From Opisthocomus hoazin (lineage: Eukaryota; Chordata; Aves; Opisthocomiformes; Opisthocomidae): 64,000 nt of DNA. The position numbers and the translations under genes were made by a program. Shown here one piece after another: positions 23,621-36,280 of this stretch (within the stretch, counting starts at the first letter, position 1; each line of letters starts with the position of its first letter). The notes beneath the pieces are model-generated. The model was not told the origin of the DNA. It did no database searches and saw nothing but the letters and a program-made list of their open reading frames with translations. The DNA lies in the NCBI RefSeq assembly GCF_030867145.1, contig NC_134440.1, positions 5,208,001 through 5,272,000 of the forward strand, given 5' to 3'.

Positions 23621-23849
23621 GCGATGCTCCTCTTGCGATTGTTTTCTTCTTCTTGGTTTGTCCCACATTCCACCAAACCTGAGAAGTATGCTCTGAAACT
23701 GGGAAGCGATGCAGAAGGGTGGGAGCAGGAAGCCTTGACAGAGTTGTTCCTAGGTGGTCTGGTTCCCTGCCTGAGGTGCGTCCCTCGGCCAGCTTTCTAG
23801 CAGAGCCCTGCGTGTTCCCAACATTGCTCCCACCCCGCCGGAGAAAGCG

Positions 23850-24060
23850 CCAGGACTTGAAAGAGTTAAGAAGGACCAGGAGGGCTGACAGAACAAGCTG
23901 AATTTGATTAGCAAAGAGAGGGAGCGAACTCTTCCCAACACATAAAGCTGTTATAAAGTGATCAATTGTTCTCGCGTCTGCTGGGACAGGATGAGAAGCG
24001 ATCAGTTTAATTTGGAGCTAATGAGATTTAGGTTAGATATGAGTGAGATGCAGACTGGCG
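23850..24060. promoter_or_regulatory. AT-rich island, candidate enhancer
   Basis: A non-repetitive stretch with TTTGATTAGCAAAG, GTGATCAATTGTTC and GTTTAATTTGGAGCTAATGA, in contrast to the GC-rich flank. Conservation cannot be tested here. Confidence 0.35.
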
Positions 24061-24429
24061 ATGAGGGAGTTCTGGGAGAATCCCTTTCAGCTGCATTTTA
24101 ACAAAGCAAGTGCCTGTTCTGAGCATCCTTGGACTGATTTCAGTGCTGGGGGCAGGTGGTTTTTGGAGATCCTCATGCTTTCACGAATCCGGGACGTTCC
24201 TTGTTTAAAACCTTCCTGAAGATAGCTCTAGGGTAGCTAGTTGTGATTCTGATGATGCCAGCTGCACATGTGGTACAGTGCAGGCCCATGGAGCTGCAGG
24301 GCAGGCTGGGGTGGGCAATGCAGCTCCTTCACCTTTGCTGCCAGCCGAGATTGTTCAGCTCTGTCACCCACAGAAACACCCAGGCATTGCTACGCATGCT
24401 GTTGCACGTGAACGGTGGCAGGCAGGACA

Positions 24430-24840
24430 GTAACCCAGACAAAGAAATAATTTCGAATCACTTAATTGCAGCAATGGATTTCTCTGGAGTAGCGTATTTG
24501 CCCATTTGGTAAATAATTCATAAAAAAGCCTGGTAATTAAACGCTAAAGACCTGATTTGCTTAGCATTGTTTGTACTTATATTACTATTTAAATGCAAGA
24601 AATTACCAAGTCATTTAATTGCTAATTAAAAATAATAATTACTTACCATCTTATAAGACGTAGTCAGCATTTCTGTGTATTGTTTGCACAGAGCATAAAC
24701 ACTCGTACTCTTTTTTTTAGGCAGTTATCTTGTAAACTTATCCCTGTATTTGTGCTGATGGAAGGCATGTACCCCATCTTCTTTTAATGAGGAAAAATGC
24801 AAATTAAAAAAAAATTAAGCAGCACAGGCTGCCTGTAGAG
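24430..24840. promoter_or_regulatory. Strong AT-rich island, candidate enhancer
   Basis: The most AT-rich non-repetitive stretch of the window. It has TAATTAA at 24534-24540 and 24623-24629 plus several further ATTA cores, and ends just before the CR1 at 24868. This dense pattern is typical of deeply conserved non-coding elements near developmental genes. Confidence 0.4.
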
Positions 24841-24867
24841 AATGCCTAGCATCGTTCCCCATCCTGC

Positions 24868-25451
24868 ACTGGGGTGTATCAAGAGGAGTGTGGCCAGCAG
24901 GTCAGGGAGGTTCTCCTTCCCCTCTACTCTGCCCTGGTGAGGCCCCATCTGCAGCACTGCATCCAGTTCTGGGCTCCCCAGTTCAAGAAAGATGAGGAGC
25001 TACTGGAGAGAGCCCAGTGGAGGGCTACGAGGATGGTGAGGGGACTGGAGCATCTGTCCTGTGAGGTAAGGCTGAGGGAGCTGGGCTTGTTCAGCCTGGA
25101 GAAGAGAAGGCTGAGAGGGGACCTTAGAAATGCCTCTAAATATCTGCAGGGTGGGTGTCAGGAGGACGGGGCCAGACTGTCCAGTTGTGCCCAGCGACAG
25201 GACAAGGGGCAATGGGCACAAACTGAAGCAGAGGAAGCTCCAGCTGAACCCGAGGAAGAACTTCTTCCCTCTGAGGGTGACAGAGCCCTGGCCCAGGCTG
25301 CCCAGGGAGGCTGTGGAGTCTCCTTCTCTGGAGATATCCAAGCCCCGCCTGGCCGCGGTGCTGTGCATCCTGCTCTGGGTGACCCTGCTTGGGCAGGGGG
25401 TTGGGCTGGGTGACCCCCAGAGGTCCCTTCCAACCCTGAACATTCTGTGAT
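24868..25451 (+). mobile_element. CR1 LINE, 3' part (about 585 bp)
   Basis: A forward-oriented CR1 ending AACATTCTGTGATTT. Its first ~250 bp correspond to the end of ORF2. It is inverted relative to the similar copies at 3.7, 5.3, 20.4 and 28.3 kb. Confidence 0.93.
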
Positions 25452-25964
25452 TTCCATGCAGAAGGTCCCCTGGATGCCAGCCCCTGCTGCACTTAGGAGC
25501 TCTCTCACTGCATATGGCCTTGGATGGTGTGCAGCGCACAGCTCCAGGATGAGGGTCCTGCAGAGAGAGCAGTCTTCTGCTCAACCAAGAAGTTGTCTTC
25601 AGGTTGGGAGTGACAAATAGGCTAAAAAGCCATTTTCTAATCCCTGAGATCTCATCTGGTTGGAAAAGGCCCTGGAGGAGGCAATGAGGTGTGCTGGGGT
25701 GTTCTGTGTTGTGCAGAGGTGATGGGAAGGTGGATTAGATGTAAGACCCAGGGACTGGAGGGCCCAGTCTTATGGAATACTCTCTGAAAGAAAGAAAAAA
25801 AAGCAACCCAGGGCTGCTGGATCAGATGGGGCGTTTGGGTGCAGATCTGTGGGTCATTGGTCTGGGCTGGCCAAGGATCAGAAGTCCATGCAGGCATAGC
25901 AGAGTGCGCGTGTACTCATCGGGGTGTGCGGGAGGGAGAGGACGTGGGTATATGGAGGGTGGGG

Positions 25965-25978
25965 GTGTGTGTGTGTGT
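25965..25978. repeat. (GT)7 microsatellite
   Basis: A short GT dinucleotide run in a G/T-rich plus-strand stretch (25910-26050). Confidence 0.85.
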
Positions 25979-28267
25979 CAGGGGTGTTCGGAGCGTGCGG
26001 ATGCTCTCGGGGGTGGATTTGGGTGTTTGGATAAGGGACTGTGTCTGTATTTGTATGTAATCCCCAAGAAATAATGACTGGTTCTCAGCTCTTTGGAAAG
26101 GAACTTGAGGGATGCGTGAAGGTCTCGCTCCAATGAACTCATCATTAAATATTTGTAATGAGTCACACGCTCCCAATCACGAATGCTTACTTTATGTCAG
26201 TTCGTTACCCAGCTTCCACAAATGATTCACATGTAGCTGGTGATGCTGGGAGGGGGATGCACGTGCACAAGGCCAGAGCAAGGCTGGGTCCCTGCAAGGC
26301 AAGGTCTCTGTGTCTCCATTTGGAGGTCCTTCATGCACATATGTGCCGGCACTGTTGGTATGGGTGGCCTCCGCTGCCTTTGAGAGAAAAGGGAAGGTTC
26401 ATCCCCTCCTAACCTGGGGTGCTGTCTGGGTGACCCGCTCCAGGGTGCCTACCCACAGGGCATCTGCCCTACACATGGTGGACCCAGTCCTGACCGAGAG
26501 TGGCTTCTCCAGGACACGGTGAATTAGTGGTAGTGCTGGAAGAGAGCTTGAATTTCTTGAGACTCCGATGGGTGGATATTTCCTGGCAATATTTTCACCA
26601 GCATCCATCGATATTTTCCATGGGAAAATGTTAACTTTGAGGAAAAATTGCTGTTTTCTTTTCTAAATGAAAACATTCCATTTCAAATGTTAATTAAGAT
26701 GACAAGGATCTGCTTTATACAACATTTTATTACAATGTTTAATGCTGAAGTGGGGGACCAGCTTTGTTCCTGCTAACAATGGGAATGTTTCACTCTGGGA
26801 ATCTGCGTGTGGAAGTATTTAGCTCCCATCGGGCTGATTGCACTGGGGTTGCTGAGGTCATGAGCCCTGTCCCCAGATGTACTCTTGTCCTGTCCTCCTG
26901 CCTCCCCCTAGGTTCAGAGTCATCTAGAGTGGGAACTATGCTTGTCTGTAGCCCAAAGAGGGGCCTGGAAGGGGCTCTGAGCTGGCCAGGGCTCCAGTTT
27001 AGTGAAGGAATCAAATAATTGCCAATAATAGTCTGCCAGTTTCTGTTAGGCTGGGTCATTTCCTTCTATTAAGCAATAATCAGAAATCTGAGATGATGGT
27101 TGTCTTTTAACTGCTGTGTGCGAGCAACTTTTGCAAAAGACAGTTTGCTTTCTGCCCTCTTGGACTCTGCCCAGCAAAGAAGCGACTGGGACTTCTGGAA
27201 GGGGCAGGAGAACTGGTCCTGACCACAGCGAGCTGTGCCGCTCTGTGTTGTCCCAGGGCAGTGGCATTTCTGGAGGCTTTAACTGGTTGTCCGAGTTCTT
27301 GGAAACCAGTCCGTTGGCTCCGGCACTCACTGCCCTTTCTAAGGCTCCCTCATTTCACTCTCCAGTGGAGCTCTTCTCCTCACCCATGTTTTGGTTGATG
27401 GGTTCACCTGACACCTCCCCTACATCATACAGCAGTTGGCCTTCATCTCCTCAAGGGCATACAGCTGACTCCTGGCCAATGTGTCCACCAGGACCTCTGT
27501 GTCCTCTGCTGATCTGCTTTCCAGCCGCTCGGCCCTGGTGTATGGCGTTATCCTGGCTCAGTGGCAGGACTTTGTATCTGCTGAGGTTTCTGTTAGTTCT
27601 TTCCTCCAGGTTTCTGAGGTTTTGAGATTACATCTGCACCAGCACTGCCCTGTGAAAAGCATCACTTGTAATCAATGCTTGTTCCACGTAAACAATTGAC
27701 CTTTTAATCTGACAGTTCATGTAATTTTTTACCCACCCCGCTGTCCACTATTCAGCCCACGTCTCCTTGGTTTGTTTTCCAGGACACAAAGGGAAACTGC
27801 CAAAGATGAACCCTTCCTGTCTGCATTTTAGCTAAACGTGAGACTTAGCCCAGTTGGTGATGGTATCGTACCACAGGTATCCCACGTGGTATTGCCGGGC
27901 TGCCGTAAGAACCTGTCAGATGCAGTGAGGTTCAGGCTCCTTCAGAGCTGGATCAGCTGAAGGACTGCAGAGGCACCCCTGGGCATGAGCTGAGTGAAAA
28001 GAGAACCAATGAACCTCAGGGGCCTAGGGTTGATGCTCTTCTGGAAGGACACCAAAAGCAGAGGATGGGTGGTTACTCCAGGCTGGACGCTTGTGCTGTG
28101 TATTGAAACAGGCTGAGAAACAGGTCTGAGAGGTAACGATCGTGGGTGGATCAGCACCAAAGACTCGGCTGGGTTCTGCAGGGCTGCTCCTCCTCGGTGA
28201 TCAGTCACCAAAATGTGATCTCTGAAAGGTATCTGGTGGATGTAAAGACTGGGGGAGCTGTATGTAT

Positions 28268-28514
28268 CACAGAATCACAGAATGGTGGGGGTTGGCAGGG
28301 CCCTCTGTGGGTCACCCAGCCCAACCCCCTGCCCAAGCAGGGTCACCCAGAGCAGGCTGCACAGCACCACGTCCAGGCGGGTCTGGAATATCTCCAGAGA
28401 AGGAGACTCCACAGCCTCCCTGGGCAGCCTGGGCCAGGGCTCCGTCACCCTCAGAGGGAAGAAGTTCTTCCTCGGGTTCAGCTGGAGCTTCCTCTGCTTC
28501 AGTTTGTGCCCGTT
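28268..28514 (-). mobile_element. CR1 LINE, short copy flanked by 10-bp direct repeat
   Basis: A 247-bp reverse-oriented CR1 3' end that stops abruptly after TTTGTGCCCGTT. Both flanks carry CTGTATGTAT (28258-28267 and 28515-28524), an apparent target-site duplication. Confidence 0.92.
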
Positions 28515-28969
28515 CTGTATGTATGTAATGGAGATGGCAGTTCAGTGATACAGAGAGTTGGATCACTCGTTCAGCAGGTGCGCCCAGCCAAGGGTGTGTG
28601 ATTTGTTAAAAACATAAGAAGTTTGGGGAAGCAGGGCAGACATTGAAGGGGATCTGGGCTTCCAGTGTGTGGCTGTGACTAGAACTCAGATGAGATCCTT
28701 GGCTGGAGAACTGCAGTCTTGAGCGATAGCGGGGCTATGACTTTACTGCCATTAGTCTCCAGGGCTGATCAGCAGGGTGTTAATAAATTGGAGAAAAGTC
28801 AGTCAAGAAAGTGACTGATGAGTGAAGATGGGAAACAGAGGCTTTACCATGAAAGCCTGGGTTATCAGAGATGTCCTAGTCACAGGGTGCTAAAGCCTGG
28901 CTGGAGAACCACCTCAATCTACCCAGCAAAGTTATATCTAAGCCCAGGGGCTGCAGGATGAATCTAAAT

Positions 28970-29215
28970 AAGCTCTGGCTAAGTACAGGTGCAGGTTTTA
29001 AAGATATTATTCCATTAGCAACAGAACAGGCAGTTTTCAAAGAATAGACATTTTTACATATCTGCTGTGAAGAGGACTTACCTCAGGGCAGGTTAAGGAC
29101 TGCAGCTTCACGACGTTCACTTGGAAATAAGCATATGCAGAAAACAATCTATTGAGAGCTTATATATGGTCTATTTAAGCTTTGTTTCGTATTTATAGCT
29201 GAACTCTAACCACTG
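28970..29215. promoter_or_regulatory. AT-rich island, candidate enhancer
   Basis: Contains GATATTATTCCATTAGC, TCTATTTAAGC and GTATTTATAGC; the last two resemble MEF2-type sites. Non-repetitive and non-coding. Function inferred only. Confidence 0.3.
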
Positions 29216-32118
29216 GTGCTGCTTTTCTGTTTTTGAAAAAGTACATCTTCCTGCGATGCCAGAGGCTTGGCATGAGACTTCTGGCGTCACAAGAGGTATG
29301 AGGAAATGGTGAGAACTGGCCCGAAGGACCTGAAAATTGGGAACCAGCACGGGTGTGATTCTGGGCTTTTGGAGAGCCCTGGATTTGCATTTGCTGCTTC
29401 TTTCAGTGGATTTCTTTTTCCCTTGCCAACCCCGACCACGGGCTGAACAGACTCTAGTTCTGCTGCTGCCCTTGGATCCACTCGTTCACTAAGCTCTCTG
29501 GATCTGGTTCCACCTCCTCCTTGCCCTCCCCTGCTCCGACGTGGGAAGATCTGTATTGGCATTGTGTGGGAGCTGATCTCATCATATTGCCTTGGACATG
29601 CATCCCTCCTGCTCTTATGCCCAAGGTGCTCCCTTGAGATGGAGCCATCTCTCCATCTCCTCCTAAAAGCTGCCACTGCTGTAGACTGCTTGGAGTTGGA
29701 GCCTGAAAGACTGTCTTCTCCACTGAAAATCTATGTTTCGGGGCTGGCAGGGAGGACCCGAGATGGGCATCCCACTAGAGAGCTCCTAGGAGGTCACAAA
29801 TTAGATTTTGGCCCTTCTTATGCCAAGCCTGGGTCCCGAGGAGAGGACACTGCATCATTCCTCACCTGCAATGTAGTGGCAGAGACCTTCCCTGCCAGCA
29901 CGCTCATTAGGGTGTTTTAATTATTGAGACACTCATTCTAATTGTGTCCCCTGGTTCCTGTTCTGCTGAGATTACATCTGCTTCTCATTTTCTGCACGCT
30001 GGCTCTTCTCCAAGGCACTCTGCTGTGCATATGGAGCGTGCACAGGGGAAGCTCACCCAAGAGACCAGGGAGTGGGATGCTTGTTGCTCCCCTCCGCCCG
30101 CCCCGACCACCTGGGATGAGAGCTGGAAACACCAGGGAGGGTCCCAGGGCTGGGCCATCCATTTGCTACCCCATTTACAACCCTGGTCACGTCTTGATGA
30201 CAGTTGCTGCGTTCCCATGATGGCTGTGCTGACCCACCCTGTGCTTGTGCGTGCAGCTGTATGGTCCCGGTAGAGACACAGCCGTCCTTGAATGCGATGC
30301 TGCTGTGCTGCTGGCGGACCCTCAGGAGAGATGCAGCTTCTCCTGGACAAGGAGATTTTGCAGATGCTTTGTATATCCATCCCTAGAACAAAACCAGGGT
30401 TGTTCCTTTTCCTCTGTGACCATCTACGTTTTCAGATCTGCTGCTGCAGCGTTGTCAGCTGAGTTGTCAGCATCTGTTTTACGCTCTTGAGTGCCTTAGC
30501 TTTGCTGACAACGATTTGGAGTGCAGACTGCTCTCCAGTGTTGAAGGTGGATAATGGGGAGACAGCTCAGTGTAGGAACATCCAAACCTGCTGTCTGCTA
30601 CCGGTGCTTTGGATGGGTCTGTTGGGTTGATTCAGGATCTCTGGGTAGCAGCCATCATCTGCATCTCTGAGGCCTTTGGAGGTACCTAGAGAGACCCAGC
30701 AGCCTCCAGACAAGCAGGCTTGAGCTACTCTTGGCCTTTGTATTTGACAGCACTTCACCCTCTCTGCTCCTTATTCTCTAGTGGGGTTTTTTAGACAGCA
30801 GTGATTACCTCTCTGCTGTTTTTTCACTAGGCTGAGCTCTTCTGGTCTGCTATCATAAAACTTCACATCCCATGGAGGACCTGCACAGCCTTTCCTGCAT
30901 CCAGTGCTGTTTGAGACCATGTTTTGGACCTGCACATGCAGTTTTCCAGATGAGGGCTCTTAAGCCTTACCCTTATTGCTTCTCTTGTCTCATTATCCTG
31001 GTCCTTCAGACCCGCTCTTCTTTATGGCTTAGGCTCCTTGATGACCCTATGATCTTTCCAGTGATGTCCAAGTCTTCCACGACCTCAGTGATGCCTCTCA
31101 AACTGTCATCATCCATTTTTTTCCAGCACATTTCTTACTCGGTTGTGTCTGGCCAGTAGCAGAACCTAATGCAGTCAGCCTTCAGGAATGGGCTGTGAGG
31201 AACTCCAGTAGAAACATCTCTGCATGCTCCCTTTTCAGCAACCCCCCCACATCTTTCTCTCTGCTTTCTGGCTGACAGCTCATCCTCTTTCATTTGCCAT
31301 CACCCCCAGCCTGACTACAGATTTCTCACCATACCAAGCACTTTGCTGAAATCCTGGTAGATGACATTAATTGGGATTTCTTTCTATAAACAGTGATCTT
31401 ATTGAAAATAACAGTCAGCTTGCCTGGCATGGGCATACTCTGTTAGTGCTGCAGCATTTTATCTTATTTCATATATATCTCTTGGTTTGGTTCCCAGCTT
31501 ACCTTAGAAACCTTGAGTGCTGTCGTAGCTGAACTGTACAGAGTCTGTAGTTGCTTCTGTATCTATTGTTCTTTCTTCAGTCCAGGAACTGTGCTTGCTG
31601 TTCTCCAGAAAGAGGAGGAGGGTAATCAATAGCCTGTAATCACATATCCTGGCTCAACACAGTCGTTAGCAATCCCAGCTAAAGATTCCTGACTTTAAGC
31701 ACTGTTTTTCCGAGGGAGACACGGCACAGATTATCTAGTCCGGCCGATTAAAACGTGTTAGATCTCAGACCGATGCTCAGCTTAACCGAGCTGTTCCCGC
31801 TGGCTCGGTGCCTGTCTCTCTTTCCAAACTGGCATCCTTTTTCCGTCCCCTGGCCGCAGCTCACGTTCCCAGAGCCGTTAAGGTGAATGCACGAGCCCTT
31901 CGTTCCGACACCCAGCAAAGCCAGGACATCTGTGCCTGCCGTGACCCAGCTGGTCCACCTGCCAGTGAGGTTTGCCTCTCCAGTGATTTCTAGGTAATAT
32001 CTGAAGCAAAATAAGGCTTTGTCAAACAGCTTTTCACTGAAGTCCAAACACTCTGACTCTTCTCCCATTGGTATTGCTGAGTTTCTGGGAAAAGGAACCG
32101 TAGCCCATAAAGCCATAG

Positions 32119-32184
32119 CTCTCAGGGGTTGGACTAGATGACCCACAGAGGTCCCTTCCAACCCCTAACATCCTGTGATTCTGG
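32119..32184 (+). mobile_element. CR1 3' stub (about 65 bp)
   Basis: Only the last ~65 bp of a CR1 element: GGTTGGACTAGATGACCCAC, then AGAGGTCCCTTCCAACCCC and ATCCTGTGATTCTGG. Confidence 0.85.
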
Positions 32185-34329
32185 AGTCCACAGGACATCA
32201 TAACCAGATGTTGGGTGGATGTGTTGGACCATGAGGTTTCCTGTGGATAATCCAGAGGAACCTCACAGCAGCAGGACCATCACTGTTGGGAGAATTGGGG
32301 AATACTGGAGTAGTTTCTTAGCTCCTCGAACACGTTGCTCTACAGAGCAAGGCCCTTTTGCACAATGATACTTGATAGACACATTCTGCTGGCACCAGCC
32401 CTCGCTGTAATGATGCCTGCACCTCCGGGAGATGCAGAAAGGTGCAGTCCCTTCAGTATCTTTGTATTAGGCACCCTCCTGCTCCTGGAATAGATTCCCA
32501 GACAAAACTGGGTTATGATGCAATTAAGACTGAGAACATGAATCAGTGATTCAAGGGGGGAGAGAGAAAAAAAAATCTAGTGAGGGAGGAGGCAGTGATC
32601 CCACGCCGAGCTCTGCTCACCGTTGAGGCAGAGTAAACTGTACAGAGACCGTGGTGAGAGCTGAGCACCTTAACCCTGCCCTGGAGCCGTGCCAGGCGAG
32701 GAAGACCACCGGGCTACAGCAGCGTGATTAGAAAAGCCGTGCGGTTAATGTCAATGCAGTTAAGGTACGTTGCGGGTACCATGGCAACCTGCACTGGCCA
32801 CGGGCTTGCTCTTGAAGTCGGGATGCTGCGGGAGCTGGCAGGCTGAGAGGTAGATGAGCTGGGAGCGCAGTCGCACTGGTGAAGCGTCAGGAGGGTGCAA
32901 CAGGCACCGTGCATGGGCTGGTCCCTGCTGGAGGCGGCTTTGTCTCCCCGCTGATGTGGCTGCACTTCTCATTCAGGCATGGCTGTTAAGTGTTTGAGGA
33001 TAAATAATTCTGAGCGCTGGACTGGGTAAGCCCTGAGCTGGTAGACAAGATGATGAGAGAGATGAGGCAGCATGGGCAGGTCAGAGACCAAGGACGAGTG
33101 GCTTGTAGGGTGGAGAACGCCCACATGCTTCCCGCTGGCAATAGACCGGCATTTCCCCCGTGTCGTTAGGGGGGGTCATGAGGTCTTCACAGTGGTGGAA
33201 GTGTCTCTGCTGTGCCTGGAGCAAGATGCTGAGGTCTCTGGTTATACCAGCACACAGACAGCAGAAGGCAGAGGAGCACAACCACCAAAGCTGAGCAATT
33301 AGAGCTTGCAGTACTCACGCTCTTCCAGATTGCCAGCGCAGCCCCGAGGAGCCAGCTTGGCAGTCAGAGTCCTGATCTACAGAAGCAGTGAGTGTGCAGC
33401 TTGGTTTCACCACCGGATTTAATGAGGCTGAGCGCACCCATCCATGGCTGGAGCTCCTGTTGCCTGGGGCTGGGTGACCCCCTGCTCGCCGTTGGCCCAA
33501 GACTTCTCGTTCCCGGTCAGCACGCAGCAAACAAAAGCTGAGCATCTGCAAAGGTTGCTCCTTCTCCTGGGAACTTGCTAATGAGACAGTGAAGGGCTGT
33601 TGCTTCTCAGAGCAGATGTTCAGTGGGAGCTTTTTTCAGCCAAGGAATTGCTGAAGTTGTTTTACACAGCCCGGCTCGGGGACACGGAGATTAAAGACAG
33701 GAAGGTTCCTGTAGGCAATTTACCCACTGGTCTCAGCCAGCACAGGGTGGAAGTTTGCTGTTTTTGTACAAAAATGGTGGAAGACGTGTTCCTTGGCGCT
33801 TATGGGGTGTTTCCATGCTGATTTGTGGGTCCTTGCTGGAGATGACACCCTCTCCAGCCCTGGGCTGAACACTTCCCCGGGTTTTCATCCCTGCTGCTCT
33901 GGGTTAGTGTGGGTGGATGCTGGAGCTGGCAGTTTTGGTGAGATGTTGCCACAGTTTGTGCCACAAAGCTTAGTTAAAAGCATAAGCTTCCTCACCACAG
34001 GCCTCAGAGGCACTGCTGTGAAGGAAAGACTCTTTAAATTGTGCAGGGGCTGATCAGGTGTCTTGCAAAAGCTGGCAAACTATCCTGAAGGCTTGGAGAT
34101 AGCTCTTGTCCAATACACCAGCGGTTAAGTTCAGTGAAGTCTTGGAGACTTGCTGTCCCAGCCTTGGAGCCCAGGTTGCAAGTCAAAGAGCTGAGGAGGG
34201 TGAAATACGTTTATGTAGTCTTGGATGAAAAACCCCTGGGGAGCTCTGGAGCTGGGTTGTCTTAATGTGGTCAAAGCTGTGGGCATGAAAAAGAACATAA
34301 GTGATGAGCAAACTGCGGATAACATTTGC

Positions 34330-34700
34330 TCATTCCCAGCTTGAAGTTATACTGAGCTGTTTTTTTGCTGCCTAAGCCCTTCCATCTGCCCTTTCCTTCT
34401 TTCATTCCCATATAACAGACTCTAGAGGCATCTCAGTTCCCTCATGTCAGAGCCAGAATCTGAATTAATAATGTGCTAAGAAAATAAAGATAGTTCAACA
34501 GACTTTAAATCAAGGAGAACAGCATGTTAAAGAGTTTGAACAAATCACATTACTTTGTGTGCAGTTTTAGGGCTGGCAGAAATAAATCTCCCAGCAATTT
34601 ATTGATGGTGACAAATTCTTTCAGAAAAAGCCTGCTCAGGGAATGCTTCTCTTTATCGCTAGACTCTCTGCGTGAATTATCTAGGACCAGATTAATGTGT
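34330..34700. promoter_or_regulatory. AT-rich island, candidate enhancer
   Basis: An AT-rich, non-repetitive stretch with GAATTAATAATGTGC and AGCAATTTATTGATGG. No frame resembles a protein. Confidence 0.3.
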
Positions 34701-35187
34701 CCCAGCGAAGGTGTCAACCCAATTTGTGTCCTGGAGCCTCCATGTCACCTGGGCTGACACATCGCTTGAATATATCTGTTGAAAACCATCTTGCTTTTTG
34801 GATGCTTCTCCCTTTGCTGTTGTGTGGGTCTGGGTTTGACAGAACCATTTCCAGAGCTGGGTAGATGGGTCACCCCAAGTGGAGGAGGATGGGTCAAGGA
34901 CACAGCCTGACTTAGCCCGGATGTGAAATCTGCTTGTGTAGACCCATGGCAAGAAAAGAGAAACCAGAAAGCTGCAGGGCTGACGACGGCTCAGTTGCTG
35001 CCAATGTGTGTCCAACAGAGCTAGTCACCAGGGCTGTCCTCATGTGGCTGGTGGGACCAAGAGCCTGGACCTTGGTTGATGTTGCTGTGCCCACATCCTC
35101 CAGCCAAGACTCAAGGAAGGCCTGAGGGGCAGGAGACACCCATATCATACTCTGGTGTGCCATCGGGCATGGGGCTGGCCGGGGAGC

Positions 35188-35238
35188 AGCCTCGCATGAT
35201 CTTAGGGGTCTTTTCCAATGTAAATGATTCTATGATTC
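35188..35238 (+). mobile_element. CR1 3' stub (about 50 bp)
   Basis: The terminal CR1 sequence only: GCATGATCTTAGGGGTCTTT, then TCCAATGTAAATGATTCTATGA. Confidence 0.75.
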
Positions 35239-36049
35239 ACTCTTTTGCATTTAGCAGCAGGTGGTAAATCTACCACCCTGACTCACCTAGAAAATGGCTG
35301 GTTTTGACTGAAAGCTGTAGGACTTTGTTTCAGAGGTTGGTTGTCTGCAGCTGTGGGTGCATTGCCTCTCTGTTGGTCTCGCTTCAGCTCCTGGTTCCCC
35401 CTGTTAGTGGCCTGTCTGAAGAGGCCGCAGGAGTCTTCTCCTTGGGACTCAGGGTCTGGATTTCTTCCTTATGTTTATCTGTGTTGCCTGGCCCCTGGAA
35501 ACTATGGCTCCAAGACTTCTTTCGTCTTCTCAGCCTCCCGTGGACATCTTCCAGCTCTCAGCCTCCACCCAGTGTTCACATCCCAGCCCAAGACAGACTC
35601 CCCAGGCTGGGACTCTTGCCCATCACCTGAGGCCACCTCTGGGAGGAATGCAGGGAGATACTGGGGCAGTTTGGGGCAGCTCTCTGTGCTGCTCTAACTG
35701 GTGTTGAGCATCTGATCTGGTGTCTGAGTAGAAGTGGGGAGGTAAACCCCATCTGCATTAATGACTTGGGCTGCAAGGCATCAGCTCTTCTGCGGCTTGA
35801 AGATGCCTGTTCAGGGTGGTGGTGGAGAGCACGTGTGCATCCGTGGTTGTGACAACGAGGGACAGGGAGACCCTGGAGCTCTGTCAAGAGGTGCCCAGGT
35901 TCCTGCGTGTCTGGACTGCAGACCTGCAGCGTGGCTGGGCAGCGAGCTGAGGGAACCCAGCCTGTGTCTGCTGCAGAGCCTGGCCACGGGGGCCTCAGGC
36001 TGGGCACCGTGTGCCTGCCCAGATACCTCTGTTTACTCAGCAGCTACAC

Positions 36050-36280
36050 TCCGGTCTAATGGGGAGGAAAGAAGAGAAGTTAATTTATTACTGCAAATGA
36101 CTTTGAAGTAATTAATTGATCTTGTCAAAGGCAAGGGATAATTCCACGGCTGTATAATCCCAGCAGAAAGATACTTCTTGTCCCCTGACAAGGCAGCTTT
36201 GATAGAGCTATTTCACTAACACATGCTGAAGTCAGGAAGGGGACATTTTATTCAATGATTCACACTAATTACAGTGAAGC
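36050..36280. promoter_or_regulatory. AT-rich island, candidate enhancer
   Basis: Contains GTTAATTTATTACTGC, TAATTAATTGAT (36109-36120) and ACACTAATTACAGTG. Non-repetitive, with multiple homeodomain cores within 200 bp. Confidence 0.38.

Larger units (their letters stand above)
25452..34330. other. Gene-poor interval with AT islands
   Basis: No exon recognised. Contains the short CR1 at 28268-28514, a CR1 stub at 32119, a GT run, and AT-rich islands near 26080-26250, 26560-26740, 26998-27105, 27650-27745, 28970-29215 and 29905-29950. Confidence 0.5.
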
